DNA of 64,000 nt, from contig NZ_QFWW01000024.1 of NCBI RefSeq assembly GCF_003265345.1, positions 284,088 through 348,087 of the forward strand, read 5' to 3'. Below, piece after piece: positions 25,243 through 33,203 of the stretch. Source of the stretch: Lentzea terrae. Its GTDB lineage: Bacteria > Actinomycetota > Actinomycetes > Mycobacteriales > Pseudonocardiaceae. The translations under genes were made by a program, and so were the position numbers. Within the stretch, counting starts at the first letter, position 1. Every line of letters starts with the position of its first letter. The notes below the pieces were generated by a model. It was not told where the DNA came from, ran no database searches, and saw only the letters and a program-made list of their open reading frames with translations.

Positions 25243-25878
25243 TCATCGGGCCACCGCCGCGATCTCGGTCAGCGTCGTGGCGAACCGGCTCTGCGGCACG
25301 TCAGCGGCCACCGCGCGGGCGTCCACCATCGTGTCCACATCGGACAGCACCGGCAGCGTCCGCACGTTCATGCCCAGCAACGCTTCCAGCGTCCGCATGC
25401 CCGTGTCCGCGCGCGACATCGGCACGTCCCGCAGCACCTCGGCCCGCCGTGGATCCCGCAACCCGAGCGCCCACCACCCGCCGTCCAGGGCGAACCCGAG
25501 CGCCGCCTCCTCGAACTCCGCGCACGACTCCAGCAGCGAAGGCGTGACCTGCGGCGTGTCCATCCCGATCTGCAGCACCGGCATCCCGAACCGCGCCACG
25601 TCGGCGTGCGCGTGCACCAGCCGATCCGCGAACGTCTCGCCGCGCTGCGGGATCACGACGCACTCGGCCAACGCGTCCCGCACGTCCGACCGCCGCACCA
25701 CCCCGGCCAGCGCCACCACGGGCACCGCACCTGGCGTCGACAAAGCGGCCGACAGCGTGTCCAGCAACGACGCCGCCGCGACATCCGCGGCCTCCTCACC
25801 CGTCAGCGGCGGGCACAGGCGCGTCTTCACCTGACCGGGTACCGGTGACTTGGCCATGATCAGCAGGCAGAACCTCAT
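25243..25878 (-). CDS. DUF2064 / TIGR04282-type nucleotidyl- or glycosyltransferase-like protein
   Basis: A protein of 211 residues. It opens MRFCLLIMAKSPVPGQVKTRLCPPLTGEEAADVAAASLLDT, the hallmark of DUF2064, a GT-A-like fold resembling cofactor nucleotidyltransferases (AKxPxPGxxKTRL). It continues with VLQIGMDTPQVTPSLLE and ALGFALDGGWWALGLRDP, the conserved GxDxP and LGPAxDGGYxLLG-like motifs. TIGR04282 members are annotated as arsenosugar-related glycosyltransferases in some databases, but that is not established for actinobacteria. ATG 25878 overlaps the stop of the glycosyltransferase gene as ATGA. The pair is very probably one functional unit. Confidence 0.85.
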   Translation of the reverse strand: MRFCLLIMAKSPVPGQVKTRLCPPLTGEEAADVAAASLLDTLSAALSTPGAVPVVALAGVVRRSDVRDALAECVVIPQRGETFADRLVHAHADVARFGMPVLQIGMDTPQVTPSLLESCAEFEEAALGFALDGGWWALGLRDPRRAEVLRDVPMSRADTGMRTLEALLGMNVRTLPVLSDVDTMVDARAVAADVPQSRFATTLTEIAAVAR

Positions 25879-26513
25879 CGCAGCACCCCCGCCATGTCGC
25901 GCGCCGCCCGCAACGTGCCGCGCACCGAGCCCGACACCTTGGAACGCGTCCCGGCGGCCCGCGGGCCGTACGTCACGTCGACCTCGCGCACCCGCCACCC
26001 CGCAGCGGCTGCACGGACCAGCAGCTCCAACGGATAGCCGAACGCCCGGTCCTGCACGTCCAGCGCCAGCAACGCCTCGCGCCGGCACACGCGCAGAGGC
26101 GCGATGTCGTGCACGTCCAAACCACGGCGGCGCAACAACCCTGAGATCACGGCGTTGCCCGCCCGCGCGTGCCACGGCCACACGCCGGCAGCAACCGGCA
26201 CCCGCCGACCCACTACAAGATCGGCCTCGACGAGAAGCTCAGCCATCGCGGGCAGTTCGCCCAGATCCAGGGAGCCATCGGCGTCGGCGAACGCCACGAA
26301 GTCAGAAGTGGCCGCGAGCAAACCGGTGTGCACGGCAGCGCCGTAACCGCGACGAGCCTCGTGCACGACCAGAGCGCCGCACGAAGCAGCCACCGCGGGG
26401 GAACCGTCGACCGAGCCGTTGTCGACGACGATCGCGCGGTGGCCGGGAGGCAGGGAGGCGAGCACCGCAGGCAGTGCGGCGGCCTCGTCCAGGCAGGGCA
26501 ACACGACATCCAT
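25875..26513 (-). CDS. family 2 glycosyltransferase
   Basis: A protein of 212 residues starting at ATG 26513 (MDVVLPCLDEAAALPAVLASL), with AGGGTGG four bases upstream. GT-A motifs: IVVDNGSVDGSPAVA, then VAFADADGSLDLGELP with the DxD-like metal site, and RRGLDVHDIAPLRVCRREALLALDVQDRAFGYPLELLVRAAAAGWRVREVDVTYGPRAAGTRSK with the acceptor-side motif. This architecture resembles polyprenyl-phosphate mannosyl- or glucosyltransferases without a membrane tail. It is the first gene of the leftward block. The promoter must lie in the 120-base divergent region with the membrane protein at 26635. Confidence 0.85.
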   Translation of the reverse strand: MDVVLPCLDEAAALPAVLASLPPGHRAIVVDNGSVDGSPAVAASCGALVVHEARRGYGAAVHTGLLAATSDFVAFADADGSLDLGELPAMAELLVEADLVVGRRVPVAAGVWPWHARAGNAVISGLLRRRGLDVHDIAPLRVCRREALLALDVQDRAFGYPLELLVRAAAAGWRVREVDVTYGPRAAGTRSKVSGSVRGTLRAARDMAGVLR

Positions 26514-26634
26514 GTGTCCACCCTGGACCACGGGAAAGTGTTGTGGTGCTTACGGAATTGTGACGCACGAACGAGTTCTTACGATTGTCTTGCGTGGCCT
26601 GCGGGCACCGGCCGGACCCCCTAGGTTGGGAGTG

Positions 26635-27822
26635 GTGCGTGTATTCATCGCCGGTCTGCTCGTCGCTGCCGCCACCATCACCGGGTTCGTGCTCAACGCC
26701 AAGTACCCGGGCCTCACCTTCGCGTCCGCCGCGCCGATCTTCGGCGAGTGGCAGCTGCACGTCGGGCCCGGCACGCCGGCGGCCGTCCTCATCGCGTTCC
26801 TGGTCTACGCCAAGGGACCCGAGCTGGCACAGCACCGGTTCGCGGTGCCGATCGCGTACGTGACGGCGGTGGCGTGGACGTTCTCGCTGGCGATGATCGA
26901 CGGCTGGGGCCGGTTCGTCACCAGGCTCACCGGGGAGCACGAGTACCTGCACGAGGTTCCGGAGATCACCGACGTCCCGACGATGCTCAAGGAGTTCACC
27001 ACCCGCATCCTGAACTACCAGCCCGACTCGTGGACCACGCACGTCTCCGCCCATCCGCCGGGCGCGACGCTCACGTTCGTCGCGCTGGACCGCATCGGGC
27101 TGGGGGGAGGGACCGTCGCGTCCATCTTCTGCGTCCTGGTCGGCGCGCTGGTCGTCGTCGCGATTCCCAAAGCCATCGGCGACAACGCGGTGCTGCCGTT
27201 CCTGGTGCTGTTCCCCGGCGCGGTGTGGGTCGGGGCGTCGGCGGACGGCATGTTCATGGGCGTTGCCGCCGTCGGGATCTACCTGCTCACCAGGTGGCCG
27301 CTGCTGGGTGGCGTCGTGCTCGGCTGGTGCCTGTTCCTGTCCTACGGGCTGGTGCTGCTCCTCCCGCTCGCGCTCGTCGCGCTGTGGCGGCAAGGAGAAC
27401 TCGGCGCCACCGCTCGCCGGATCGCGGTGGCGCTCGTCGGCGTGCTTGCGGTGGTGGGAGCGTTCGCCATAGCGGGTTTCTGGTGGTACGAGGGCTACGA
27501 GCTGGTGAAAGTCCGCTACTACCAGGACGTCGGCACGCCCAGGCCGTACTGGTACTGGGTGTGGGCCAACCTGGCGGCGCTCGTGCTCGTCATCGGCCCG
27601 GCGGCGGTCAAGGGCCTGCGCAAGGACAAGTGGATCATCGCGGCCGGCATCGCGATCCTGGCCGCCGATCTGTCCGGCCTCAGCAAGGCCGAGACCGAAC
27701 GGATCTGGCTGCCGTTCGCGGTCTGGCTGCTCGCCGGCACCGCGCGGCTGGACCGGAGGTGGCTCATCGCCCAGGCCGTCACGGCCCTGGCGGTGAACCA
27801 CCTGATCCTCACCGAGTGGTGA
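26635..27822 (+). CDS. polytopic membrane protein, glycosyltransferase-like (GT-C type suspected)
   Basis: About 395 residues with ten or more membrane helices. TAGGTT at 26622-26627 lies exactly seven bases before GTG 26635, so a leaderless message from this GTG is likely; GTG 26632 is the alternative. The first loop carries EFTTRILNYQPDSWTTHVSAHPPGATLTFVALDRIGLG and a later one SADGMFMGVAAVGIYLLTRWP. An aromatic HPPG-type loop between helices, and late loops with WWYEGYELVKVRYYQDVGTPRPYWYWVWANLAALVL, resemble GT-C membrane glycosyltransferases that use lipid-linked sugars. No classical catalytic DD/DE pair is certain, so the class is an inference. The gene is divergent from the glycosyltransferase block and convergent with the epimerase (14-base overlap). 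Confidence 0.65.
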   Translation: MRVFIAGLLVAAATITGFVLNAKYPGLTFASAAPIFGEWQLHVGPGTPAAVLIAFLVYAKGPELAQHRFAVPIAYVTAVAWTFSLAMIDGWGRFVTRLTGEHEYLHEVPEITDVPTMLKEFTTRILNYQPDSWTTHVSAHPPGATLTFVALDRIGLGGGTVASIFCVLVGALVVVAIPKAIGDNAVLPFLVLFPGAVWVGASADGMFMGVAAVGIYLLTRWPLLGGVVLGWCLFLSYGLVLLLPLALVALWRQGELGATARRIAVALVGVLAVVGAFAIAGFWWYEGYELVKVRYYQDVGTPRPYWYWVWANLAALVLVIGPAAVKGLRKDKWIIAAGIAILAADLSGLSKAETERIWLPFAVWLLAGTARLDRRWLIAQAVTALAVNHLILTEW

Positions 27823-28849
27823 CCGGCTCCCGCTGCGCCGCGAAGGCGAACTCCCGGACACCCTCCGCGAAACCGACCTGGGCCTCGAAGCCCAGCACGT
27901 CCAACGCCTTCGCGGGCGAGGCGACGACGTGCCGCACGTCGCCCGGTCGCGCCCCGCCCACGATCGCGGGCGTGGGCCCGTCGCACGCGTCGGCCAGCGC
28001 GAACGCCAGCTCGCCGATCGTGTGCGGAGAGCCGGAGCAGACGTTCACGGCTTCGAAACCGGGTCGCGGCGACGACAACGCCAGCACGTTCGCCCGCGCC
28101 ACGTCGGTGACGTGCACGAAGTCCCGCCGCTGCTTGCCGTCCTCCATGACCCGCGGCGCGACGCCGTTCTGCAACGCCGAACGGAAGATCGACGCCACCC
28201 CCGCGTACGGGGTGTCGCGCGGCATCCGCGGGCCGTAGACGTTGTGGTACCGCAACGCCCACACGCTCCCGCCCGTCTGCCGCGCCCACGCCGAAGCCAG
28301 GTGTTCCTGCGCCAGCTTCGTGGCCGCGTAGGTGCTGCGCGGGTCGAGCGGCGCGTCCTCCGGCACCAGTTCGGGCACGAGGAAGTCGCCGCAGAAACAA
28401 CGCGGCTCGTACAGTCCCCGCGCCAGGTCTTCGGCAGTGCGTTCAGCCCGCACGACGCCGTGCGACAGGCACCGGTACCGCCCCTCGCCGTACACGACCA
28501 TCGACGACGCCAGCACCAGCCGCGACACCCCGGCCCGGTGCATCTCGGCCAGCAGCACCGCCGTGCCGAGGTCGTTGTGCCGCGCGTACGACGGCGCGTC
28601 GAACGGGTCGACGCCGTGGCCGACCATCGCGGCCTGGTGGCACACCGCGTCCACAGTGGACAACAAGGGTCGCAGCACGTCGGCTGAGGTCACGTCGCCG
28701 ATGACAAGTTCGTGGTCCAGGTCCGGAAGCGTTCCGTGCGCTTCCGGCAGCAGCGCGTCGAACAGAACGCAGTCGTGACCCTGGGCGGTCAGCTCGTCCG
28801 CGACGTGCGACCCGATGAACCCGGCCCCGCCGGTGATCAGTACTCGCAT
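27809..28849 (-). CDS. NAD-dependent sugar epimerase/dehydratase (extended SDR)
   Basis: A protein of 346 residues from ATG 28849, MRVLITGGAGFIGSHVADELTAQGHDCVLFDALL with the NAD-binding GxxGxxG. Further motifs: VIGDVTSADVL, VCHQAAMVG, LVLASSMVVYGEG with the catalytic serine or threonine region, and STYAATKLAQE with the YxxxK pair. The C-terminal part, RYHNVYGPRMPRDTPYAGVASIFRSAL and KQRRDFVHVTDVARANVLAL, is typical of UDP-glucose 4-epimerase-like enzymes. An unusual Cys pair (RCFCGDF) sits in the substrate region. The gene lies 53 bases after the histidine kinase gene on the same strand, and may belong with the sugar genes of the neighbouring block. Confidence 0.88.
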   Translation of the reverse strand: MRVLITGGAGFIGSHVADELTAQGHDCVLFDALLPEAHGTLPDLDHELVIGDVTSADVLRPLLSTVDAVCHQAAMVGHGVDPFDAPSYARHNDLGTAVLLAEMHRAGVSRLVLASSMVVYGEGRYRCLSHGVVRAERTAEDLARGLYEPRCFCGDFLVPELVPEDAPLDPRSTYAATKLAQEHLASAWARQTGGSVWALRYHNVYGPRMPRDTPYAGVASIFRSALQNGVAPRVMEDGKQRRDFVHVTDVARANVLALSSPRPGFEAVNVCSGSPHTIGELAFALADACDGPTPAIVGGARPGDVRHVVASPAKALDVLGFEAQVGFAEGVREFAFAAQREPVTTR

Positions 28850-28902
28850 CCCCCGACCGTAGGACCGGCAGTCACCACCGCGCGCTCCCAGAGCCGATGA
28901 CG

Positions 28903-30228
28903 TCAGGACTTCGTAATAGCCGGCAGCTCCACCACGAACCGCGCACCACGCGGGAACCGGTCCTCGACCCACACCCGGCCGCGATGGCGATGCACGTGCT
29001 CGCGAACCAGCGCGAGCCCCAGCCCGCTGCCCGTGTCGTCACCGCGACTGCCGGGCCTGCCGCGCGCGAACCGTTCGAAGATCTGCTCCCGCAACGCTTC
29101 CGGCACGCCCGGCCCGTCGTCCTCCACCTCGACGCGCGCAGTCGTGCCGTCCTGGCGCACCGCCACGAAGATCGCGCCGCCCGCGTGCCGTTCGGCGTTC
29201 TCCATCAGGTTCGCCAGCACGCGGTCGAGCCGTCGGCGGTCACCCTGCACCCGCACCGGCAGCGCCGACACCGGCACCGCCCGCCAGCGCGTGGCGACCA
29301 CGTGGCGCACCAACGCGCTCAGGTCGAGCTCATCCGGCTCGTAGTCGTCGGTCTGGTCGAGGCGCGAGATCTCCAGCAGGTCCACGACCATCCGCGCGAA
29401 CCGGTCGACCTCCGAGGTCAGCAGTTCCAGCGCGGTCCCCGCGGTGCCCGGCAGGTGCTCACGACGACGCCGCAGCACCGCGCCCGCGTTGACCATCGTC
29501 GTCAACGGCGACCGCAGCTCGTGCGAGACGTCCGAGGCGAACCTGGCGTCCCGCAACGCCCGCTGCTCCAGCGCTTGGGCCGTCGAGTTGAACTTCGCCG
29601 CCAGCGCGGCCAGATCCGGGTCGTCCTGGTCGGGCAACCGGGCGCGGAGATCACCACCGGCGATCCTCCCCGCGGCGGAGCTCAGTTCCGCCAACGGTTT
29701 CAGCGCGCGTTTCGACGCCCACGAACCCAGCGCGGCCCCGAGCAGCGCGGAGGAGATCGTGCCGGCGATCAGCACCGCGCTGAGGAACCCGAACGTCCGA
29801 TCGAGCTGCTGCAACGGGAACAGCTCCACGTACACCGCGTTGCCCGCCACCGGCCGCGTCACGGCGATGACGGGCAGACCGCCCACGGTGATCCGGGCTT
29901 GGCCGGGTGGGCGCTCCACGAGCTCGGCAGGCAGCTGGGAGGGCTCGACCTTGCGGCCCGCCGTCACCAGACCGTCCGGGCTGAGCACCAGGATGGAGGA
30001 GTCCGGGCCGGTGGTGAGCCCGGTCAGCAGCTCGTCGAGGCCGGGGGAGGACAGCGACTTCTCGACCAGCCGCACGTTGACCTCGGCCTGCCGCGTCGCG
30101 CTCGCCTCACGTTGCCGCAGCATGTAGCCGGAGGCCAGGTTCCAGGTCGCGAGCGCCAGCACGCTCGTCACGACCAGCAGGCCGAAGCCGAACGAGAGGG
30201 TGACGCGGCAGCGCAGCGTGAGTCTCAC
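28903..30228 (-). CDS. HAMP-domain sensor histidine kinase
   Basis: A protein of 441 residues. GTG 30228 overlaps the stop of the response regulator as GTGA. Membrane segment one lies at about 8-30. An extracytoplasmic sensor of about 110 residues follows, and a second helix at 148-168 leads into the HAMP domain (KRALKPLAELSSAAGRIAGGDLRARLP). The phosphoacceptor is His236 in RFASDVSHELRSPLTTM. The HATPase domain shows NLMENAERHA (N box), VEDDGPGVP (G1) and RGDDTGSGLGLALV (G2). Signal unknown. Together with its OmpR-type partner it may control the adjacent epimerase and glycosyltransferase block (inference from position). Confidence 0.93.
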   Translation of the reverse strand: MRLTLRCRVTLSFGFGLLVVTSVLALATWNLASGYMLRQREASATRQAEVNVRLVEKSLSSPGLDELLTGLTTGPDSSILVLSPDGLVTAGRKVEPSQLPAELVERPPGQARITVGGLPVIAVTRPVAGNAVYVELFPLQQLDRTFGFLSAVLIAGTISSALLGAALGSWASKRALKPLAELSSAAGRIAGGDLRARLPDQDDPDLAALAAKFNSTAQALEQRALRDARFASDVSHELRSPLTTMVNAGAVLRRRREHLPGTAGTALELLTSEVDRFARMVVDLLEISRLDQTDDYEPDELDLSALVRHVVATRWRAVPVSALPVRVQGDRRRLDRVLANLMENAERHAGGAIFVAVRQDGTTARVEVEDDGPGVPEALREQIFERFARGRPGSRGDDTGSGLGLALVREHVHRHRGRVWVEDRFPRGARFVVELPAITKS

Positions 30229-30896
30229 GAGCGGATCCGATAGCCGGTGCCGCGCACGGTGAGCACCAGCGCCGGGTCGTCCGGGTTGGCCTCGATCTTG
30301 CGGCGCAGCCTTCTTATGTGCACGTCGAGCAGTCGAGTGTCACCAAAGTAGTCATATCCCCAAACCTTTTGCAGCAACTGTTCCCTGGTGACGATTCGGC
30401 CGCCCGCACCAGCGAGTTCCAGCAGCAGTCGGAATTCCGTGCGAGTGAGATGAACGCGTTCCCCCGCTCGGTGCACAAGTCCTTCGTGCGGACGGATTTC
30501 CAGATCGCCGATCCGAACGGCTTCCCGTCCTGGTCCGCGCCGGCGCAACAACGCTCGTATTCGCGCCGCGAGAACGCTCGCCATCAACGGTTTCGTGACG
30601 TAGTCGTCCGCTCCCGCCTCCAGCCCGGCGATCACGTCACGGGCGTCGGTGCGCGCCGTCACGACGATGATGGGCAGGTCACCACGTGCGCGGAGGGTGC
30701 GCACGACCTCCAGGCCGTCCATGCCGGGCAGCGTGAGGTCGACCAGCACCACGTCGAACGACTCGGTCTCCAACCGCCGTAACGCCTCTTCGCCCGAACC
30801 CGCCTCGTCAACGGTGAAATCCTCGTCGGACAAGGCGAGGCTCAGCGCCTGCCGGATTCGCTCGTCGTCTTCGACCAGCAGGACCCCTACGCACAC
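30225..30896 (-). CDS. OmpR/PhoB-type response regulator
   Basis: A protein of 223 residues from GTG 30896. The receiver domain has acidic residues EDD at 9-11, Asp53 in VVLVDLTLPGMDG, Thr in VVTARTD and Lys in YVTKPL. The winged-helix domain reads HLTRTEFRLLLELAGAGGRIVTREQLLQKVWGYDYFGDTRLLDVHIRRLRRKIE and ends LTVRGTGYRI. The ribosome site (GGAG, 30902-30905) lies five bases before the start and inside the 3' arm of the hairpin 30901-30947. Translation may therefore depend on that hairpin being open. It is coupled to the kinase gene by a 4-base overlap. Confidence 0.93.
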   Translation of the reverse strand: MCVGVLLVEDDERIRQALSLALSDEDFTVDEAGSGEEALRRLETESFDVVLVDLTLPGMDGLEVVRTLRARGDLPIIVVTARTDARDVIAGLEAGADDYVTKPLMASVLAARIRALLRRRGPGREAVRIGDLEIRPHEGLVHRAGERVHLTRTEFRLLLELAGAGGRIVTREQLLQKVWGYDYFGDTRLLDVHIRRLRRKIEANPDDPALVLTVRGTGYRIRS

Positions 30897-30900
30897 AACG

Positions 30901-30947
30901 ACTCCACTGTGTGAGAGCCGCGGCGACGGCGTCTCACACAGTGGAGT
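30901..30947 (-). terminator. 16-bp perfect hairpin between GH64 gene and response-regulator gene
   Basis: ACTCCACTGTGTGAGA at 30901-30916 pairs perfectly with 30932-30947 around a GC-rich 15-base loop. On the leftward strand it follows the GH64 stop and would serve as its terminator. Its 3' arm contains the GGAG ribosome site of the response regulator that starts at 30896, so in any read-through transcript that site is hidden. Confidence 0.65.
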
Positions 30948-30978
30948 GAAAGTCGATCAAAAGCAAGAACGCTTTGGT

Positions 30979-32145
30979 TCAGAATGCGGTTAGCGTGACT
31001 TTGGCTGATCGCGGGTTGGGTTCGTGGACAAGTGACTCGAACGCGCCGACGTCATCGAACGCGAACCCGTAAGCCTTCCCGTCGACCATGTTGGCGTGCA
31101 CGATCTTCGAGTAGTGGTTGGTGATCGAGCGGGTGTAGAACTGGCTCGCGTCGTACGTCGGCTGGGTGTGGACGTGCCCGAGCGTCGAGCGGTTCAGCGC
31201 CGCGCAGAGCGACCGCGAGATCGCGCCGACGTCGTTGTTCGGTGCCGCGAGCCGGCCGTCGCAGTTGAAGACGTCCCGCGTCGACGGCTGCTGGAACGAC
31301 GCGACCTGCTGGCCGGCCGTGTTGGTGAAGTTGAGGACTCCACCGCTGGTGCGGCCGGTGAACTTGCGGTTCGGCTCGTTCTGGTACGGCACTACGGTCA
31401 GCGGCGTGTTCGCGTAGGTCGACCACGTGCTGCTGACGTAGCTGGAGAAGTAGGAGCTCGAGAACACGCCCGCGTCGAGGCCCTTGCTGGGGTTGAGGAC
31501 GCGCAGCCGGGTGCCGTCGGGCCGGGTGTAGATCAACCGCGCCCAGTCGCCGCCCAGCTGCTGGTGCTGGTCGAAGATGCGGTTGCGCCCGCCGGAGACC
31601 GGCTGGCCGGTCTTCCTGGTGGCGCCAGCCTGAGACGTCGCCTCGACCGCGTGCGGGACGGAGAACATGTCGACCTGGGAGCTGTTCAACCACAACCCGC
31701 CGCCGTTGTAGGTGAACTCGCTCCAGTCGAACAGGATGTCGCGGTTCGGGTCGCCCGCGGCCCACGGCGCCGGCTGCACCAGCCCGCCGGGCACCAGGAA
31801 GAACTTCAGCTTGTCCCGGAAGGACATGTAGAGCCGGCCGCCGGCCAGGTTGAGCGGGATCTGCAGGGTCCGGCTGCCGCCGTTGCCGGGGCCGGGGATG
31901 GACACGTCCGGTGCGGGCGTTGGCGGGATCGCACCTCCGGACCACGGGGTGAACTGGCCGTTCGCGTTCACGTGCCCGAGCCGGCCGCCCATCTCGCCGA
32001 ACACGTACAGGTGGACGGCGTCACCGCGGCCGGAGTTGTTCGTGACGGTGAGCGGGAGCAGGTTCGGTGGAGCGGCTTGCACGGTTGGGGACAACGTTGT
32101 CAGCCCAAGTAGGGCCGATGTCGCGAGCAGCAGGAGCTTGCGCAT
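30979..32145 (-). CDS. GH64 beta-1,3-glucanase (laminaripentaose-producing type), secreted
   Basis: A protein of 388 residues. The signal peptide is MRKLLLLATSALLGLTTLSP and following, cut near VQAAPP. The mature protein begins with the GH64 pattern LPLTVTNNSGRGDAVHLYVFGE and continues with RLYMSFRDKLKFFLVPGG. The catalytic pair is probably Glu143 in DWSEFTYN and Asp159 in SSQVDMFSVPHA; the 16-residue spacing equals that of the characterised Streptomyces matensis enzyme (E154/D170, from memory). The C-terminal motif GKAYGFAFDDVGAFESLVHEPNPRSAKVTLTAF is also typical. No carbohydrate-binding module is attached. It cuts fungal or plant beta-1,3-glucan outside the cell. A 14-base LacI-type palindrome sits 31 bases before the ATG. 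Confidence 0.9.
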   Translation of the reverse strand: MRKLLLLATSALLGLTTLSPTVQAAPPNLLPLTVTNNSGRGDAVHLYVFGEMGGRLGHVNANGQFTPWSGGAIPPTPAPDVSIPGPGNGGSRTLQIPLNLAGGRLYMSFRDKLKFFLVPGGLVQPAPWAAGDPNRDILFDWSEFTYNGGGLWLNSSQVDMFSVPHAVEATSQAGATRKTGQPVSGGRNRIFDQHQQLGGDWARLIYTRPDGTRLRVLNPSKGLDAGVFSSSYFSSYVSSTWSTYANTPLTVVPYQNEPNRKFTGRTSGGVLNFTNTAGQQVASFQQPSTRDVFNCDGRLAAPNNDVGAISRSLCAALNRSTLGHVHTQPTYDASQFYTRSITNHYSKIVHANMVDGKAYGFAFDDVGAFESLVHEPNPRSAKVTLTAF

Positions 32146-32175
32146 CGACTATCTCCTCACTGAGACAGGGTTGCG

Positions 32176-32189
32176 TGAGAGCGCTCTCA
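32176..32189. promoter_or_regulatory. LacI-family operator palindrome upstream of the GH64 gene
   Basis: TGAGAGCGCTCTCA is a perfect 14-base palindrome with the central GAGCGCTC typical of LacI/CebR-type repressor sites (CebR: TGGGAGCGCTCCCA). It lies between the divergent GH64 (ATG at 32145) and dehydrogenase (start at 32229) genes and could control both. Confidence 0.7.
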
Positions 32190-32228
32190 TACCAGCGCGA
32201 TCGCGTTCATATGTCAAGAATGGTCTTC

Positions 32229-33203
32229 ATGCGCGCCCTGACGGTTGATCTTGCACGAGCCGGTTCCTTGTCGTTGACCGAATTGCCCGATCCGGTGCCC
32301 GGACCAGAGGACCTGCTGGTGGAGGGCGTCGCGATCGGGATCTGCGGGACGGACCGCGAGATCGCGCGCGGCGAGTTCGGGGTCGGCGAAACTCTCGTGA
32401 TCGGACACGAGTCGCTGGGGCGGGTGATCAGCGGACCGGGGTTCGCGCCGGGGGATCTTGTCGTGGGCGTGGTGAGGAGACCGGACCCGGTGCCGTGCGT
32501 GGCGTGTGCGCGCGGAGAGTTCGACATGTGCCGGAACGGGCAGTACACCGAGCGCGGGATCACCGGGCTGGACGGCTACGGCTCGACGTTGTGGACGGTC
32601 CCGGCCGCATATGCCGTTGGTGTCAGCTCGTCGACAGGTGTCCTCGTGGAACCGTTGTCGGTGGTGGTGAAGGCGTGGGAACGGCTGGATCGGCTGGCGT
32701 TGTTCCCGTTCGAGAGCGTGCTGGTGACCGGCGCGGGACCGATCGGGCTGCTGGCGGCGTTGATCGGGGTGCAGCGCGGGCTGGACGTGCACGTCTTCGA
32801 TCTGGCGTCGGACGGCCCGAAGCCTGCGCTGGTGGAGTCCTTGGGCGCGACCTACCACCGCAAGCTGCCCGATCACCAGGTCGTGATCGAGGCGACGGGC
32901 GCGCCTGCACTGGTGGCGCAGCTGCTCGGGCGCGACCTGGTGTGCCTGACCGGGGTTCCGTCCACTGAGGTCGTTCCGGTCGACCTCGGCCAGGCGAACC
33001 GGGATCTGGTGCTGCGCAACGGGATCGTGCTCGGCACGGTCAACTCGAACGTGCGGCACTACCAGGAGGCGGCCGCGGTGCTGGACCGGGCCGACGACTC
33101 CTGGGTGTCGTCGTTGATCACTCGGCGCGTTCCGCTGGAGTCCTATGCGGAGGCGTTCGAGCAACGGCCGGACGACGTGAAAGTGGTCCTGGAGCTCGGT
33201 TAG
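32229..33203 (+). CDS. zinc-type medium-chain dehydrogenase, glucose 1-dehydrogenase-like
   Basis: About 324 residues from ATG 32229 (MRALTVDLARAGSLSLTELPDPVPG); ATG 32211 and 32220 are in frame. Catalytic-zinc motifs: Cys39 in GICGTDREI and His60-Glu61 in VIGHESLGRV. The structural-zinc lobe has three visible cysteines (C90, C93, C101) instead of four. YTERGITGLDGYGSTLW resembles the signature loop of archaeal-type glucose dehydrogenases. The Rossmann motif is VLVTGAGPIGLLAALIGVQRGLDVHVFD. Substrate glucose or a related sugar is likely. The divergent GH64 glucanase, sharing a LacI-type operator between them, supports a role in glucan-derived glucose use. The stop codon interlocks with the convergent GH65 stop (TTAG, 33200-33203). 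Confidence 0.78.
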   Translation: MRALTVDLARAGSLSLTELPDPVPGPEDLLVEGVAIGICGTDREIARGEFGVGETLVIGHESLGRVISGPGFAPGDLVVGVVRRPDPVPCVACARGEFDMCRNGQYTERGITGLDGYGSTLWTVPAAYAVGVSSSTGVLVEPLSVVVKAWERLDRLALFPFESVLVTGAGPIGLLAALIGVQRGLDVHVFDLASDGPKPALVESLGATYHRKLPDHQVVIEATGAPALVAQLLGRDLVCLTGVPSTEVVPVDLGQANRDLVLRNGIVLGTVNSNVRHYQEAAAVLDRADDSWVSSLITRRVPLESYAEAFEQRPDDVKVVLELG

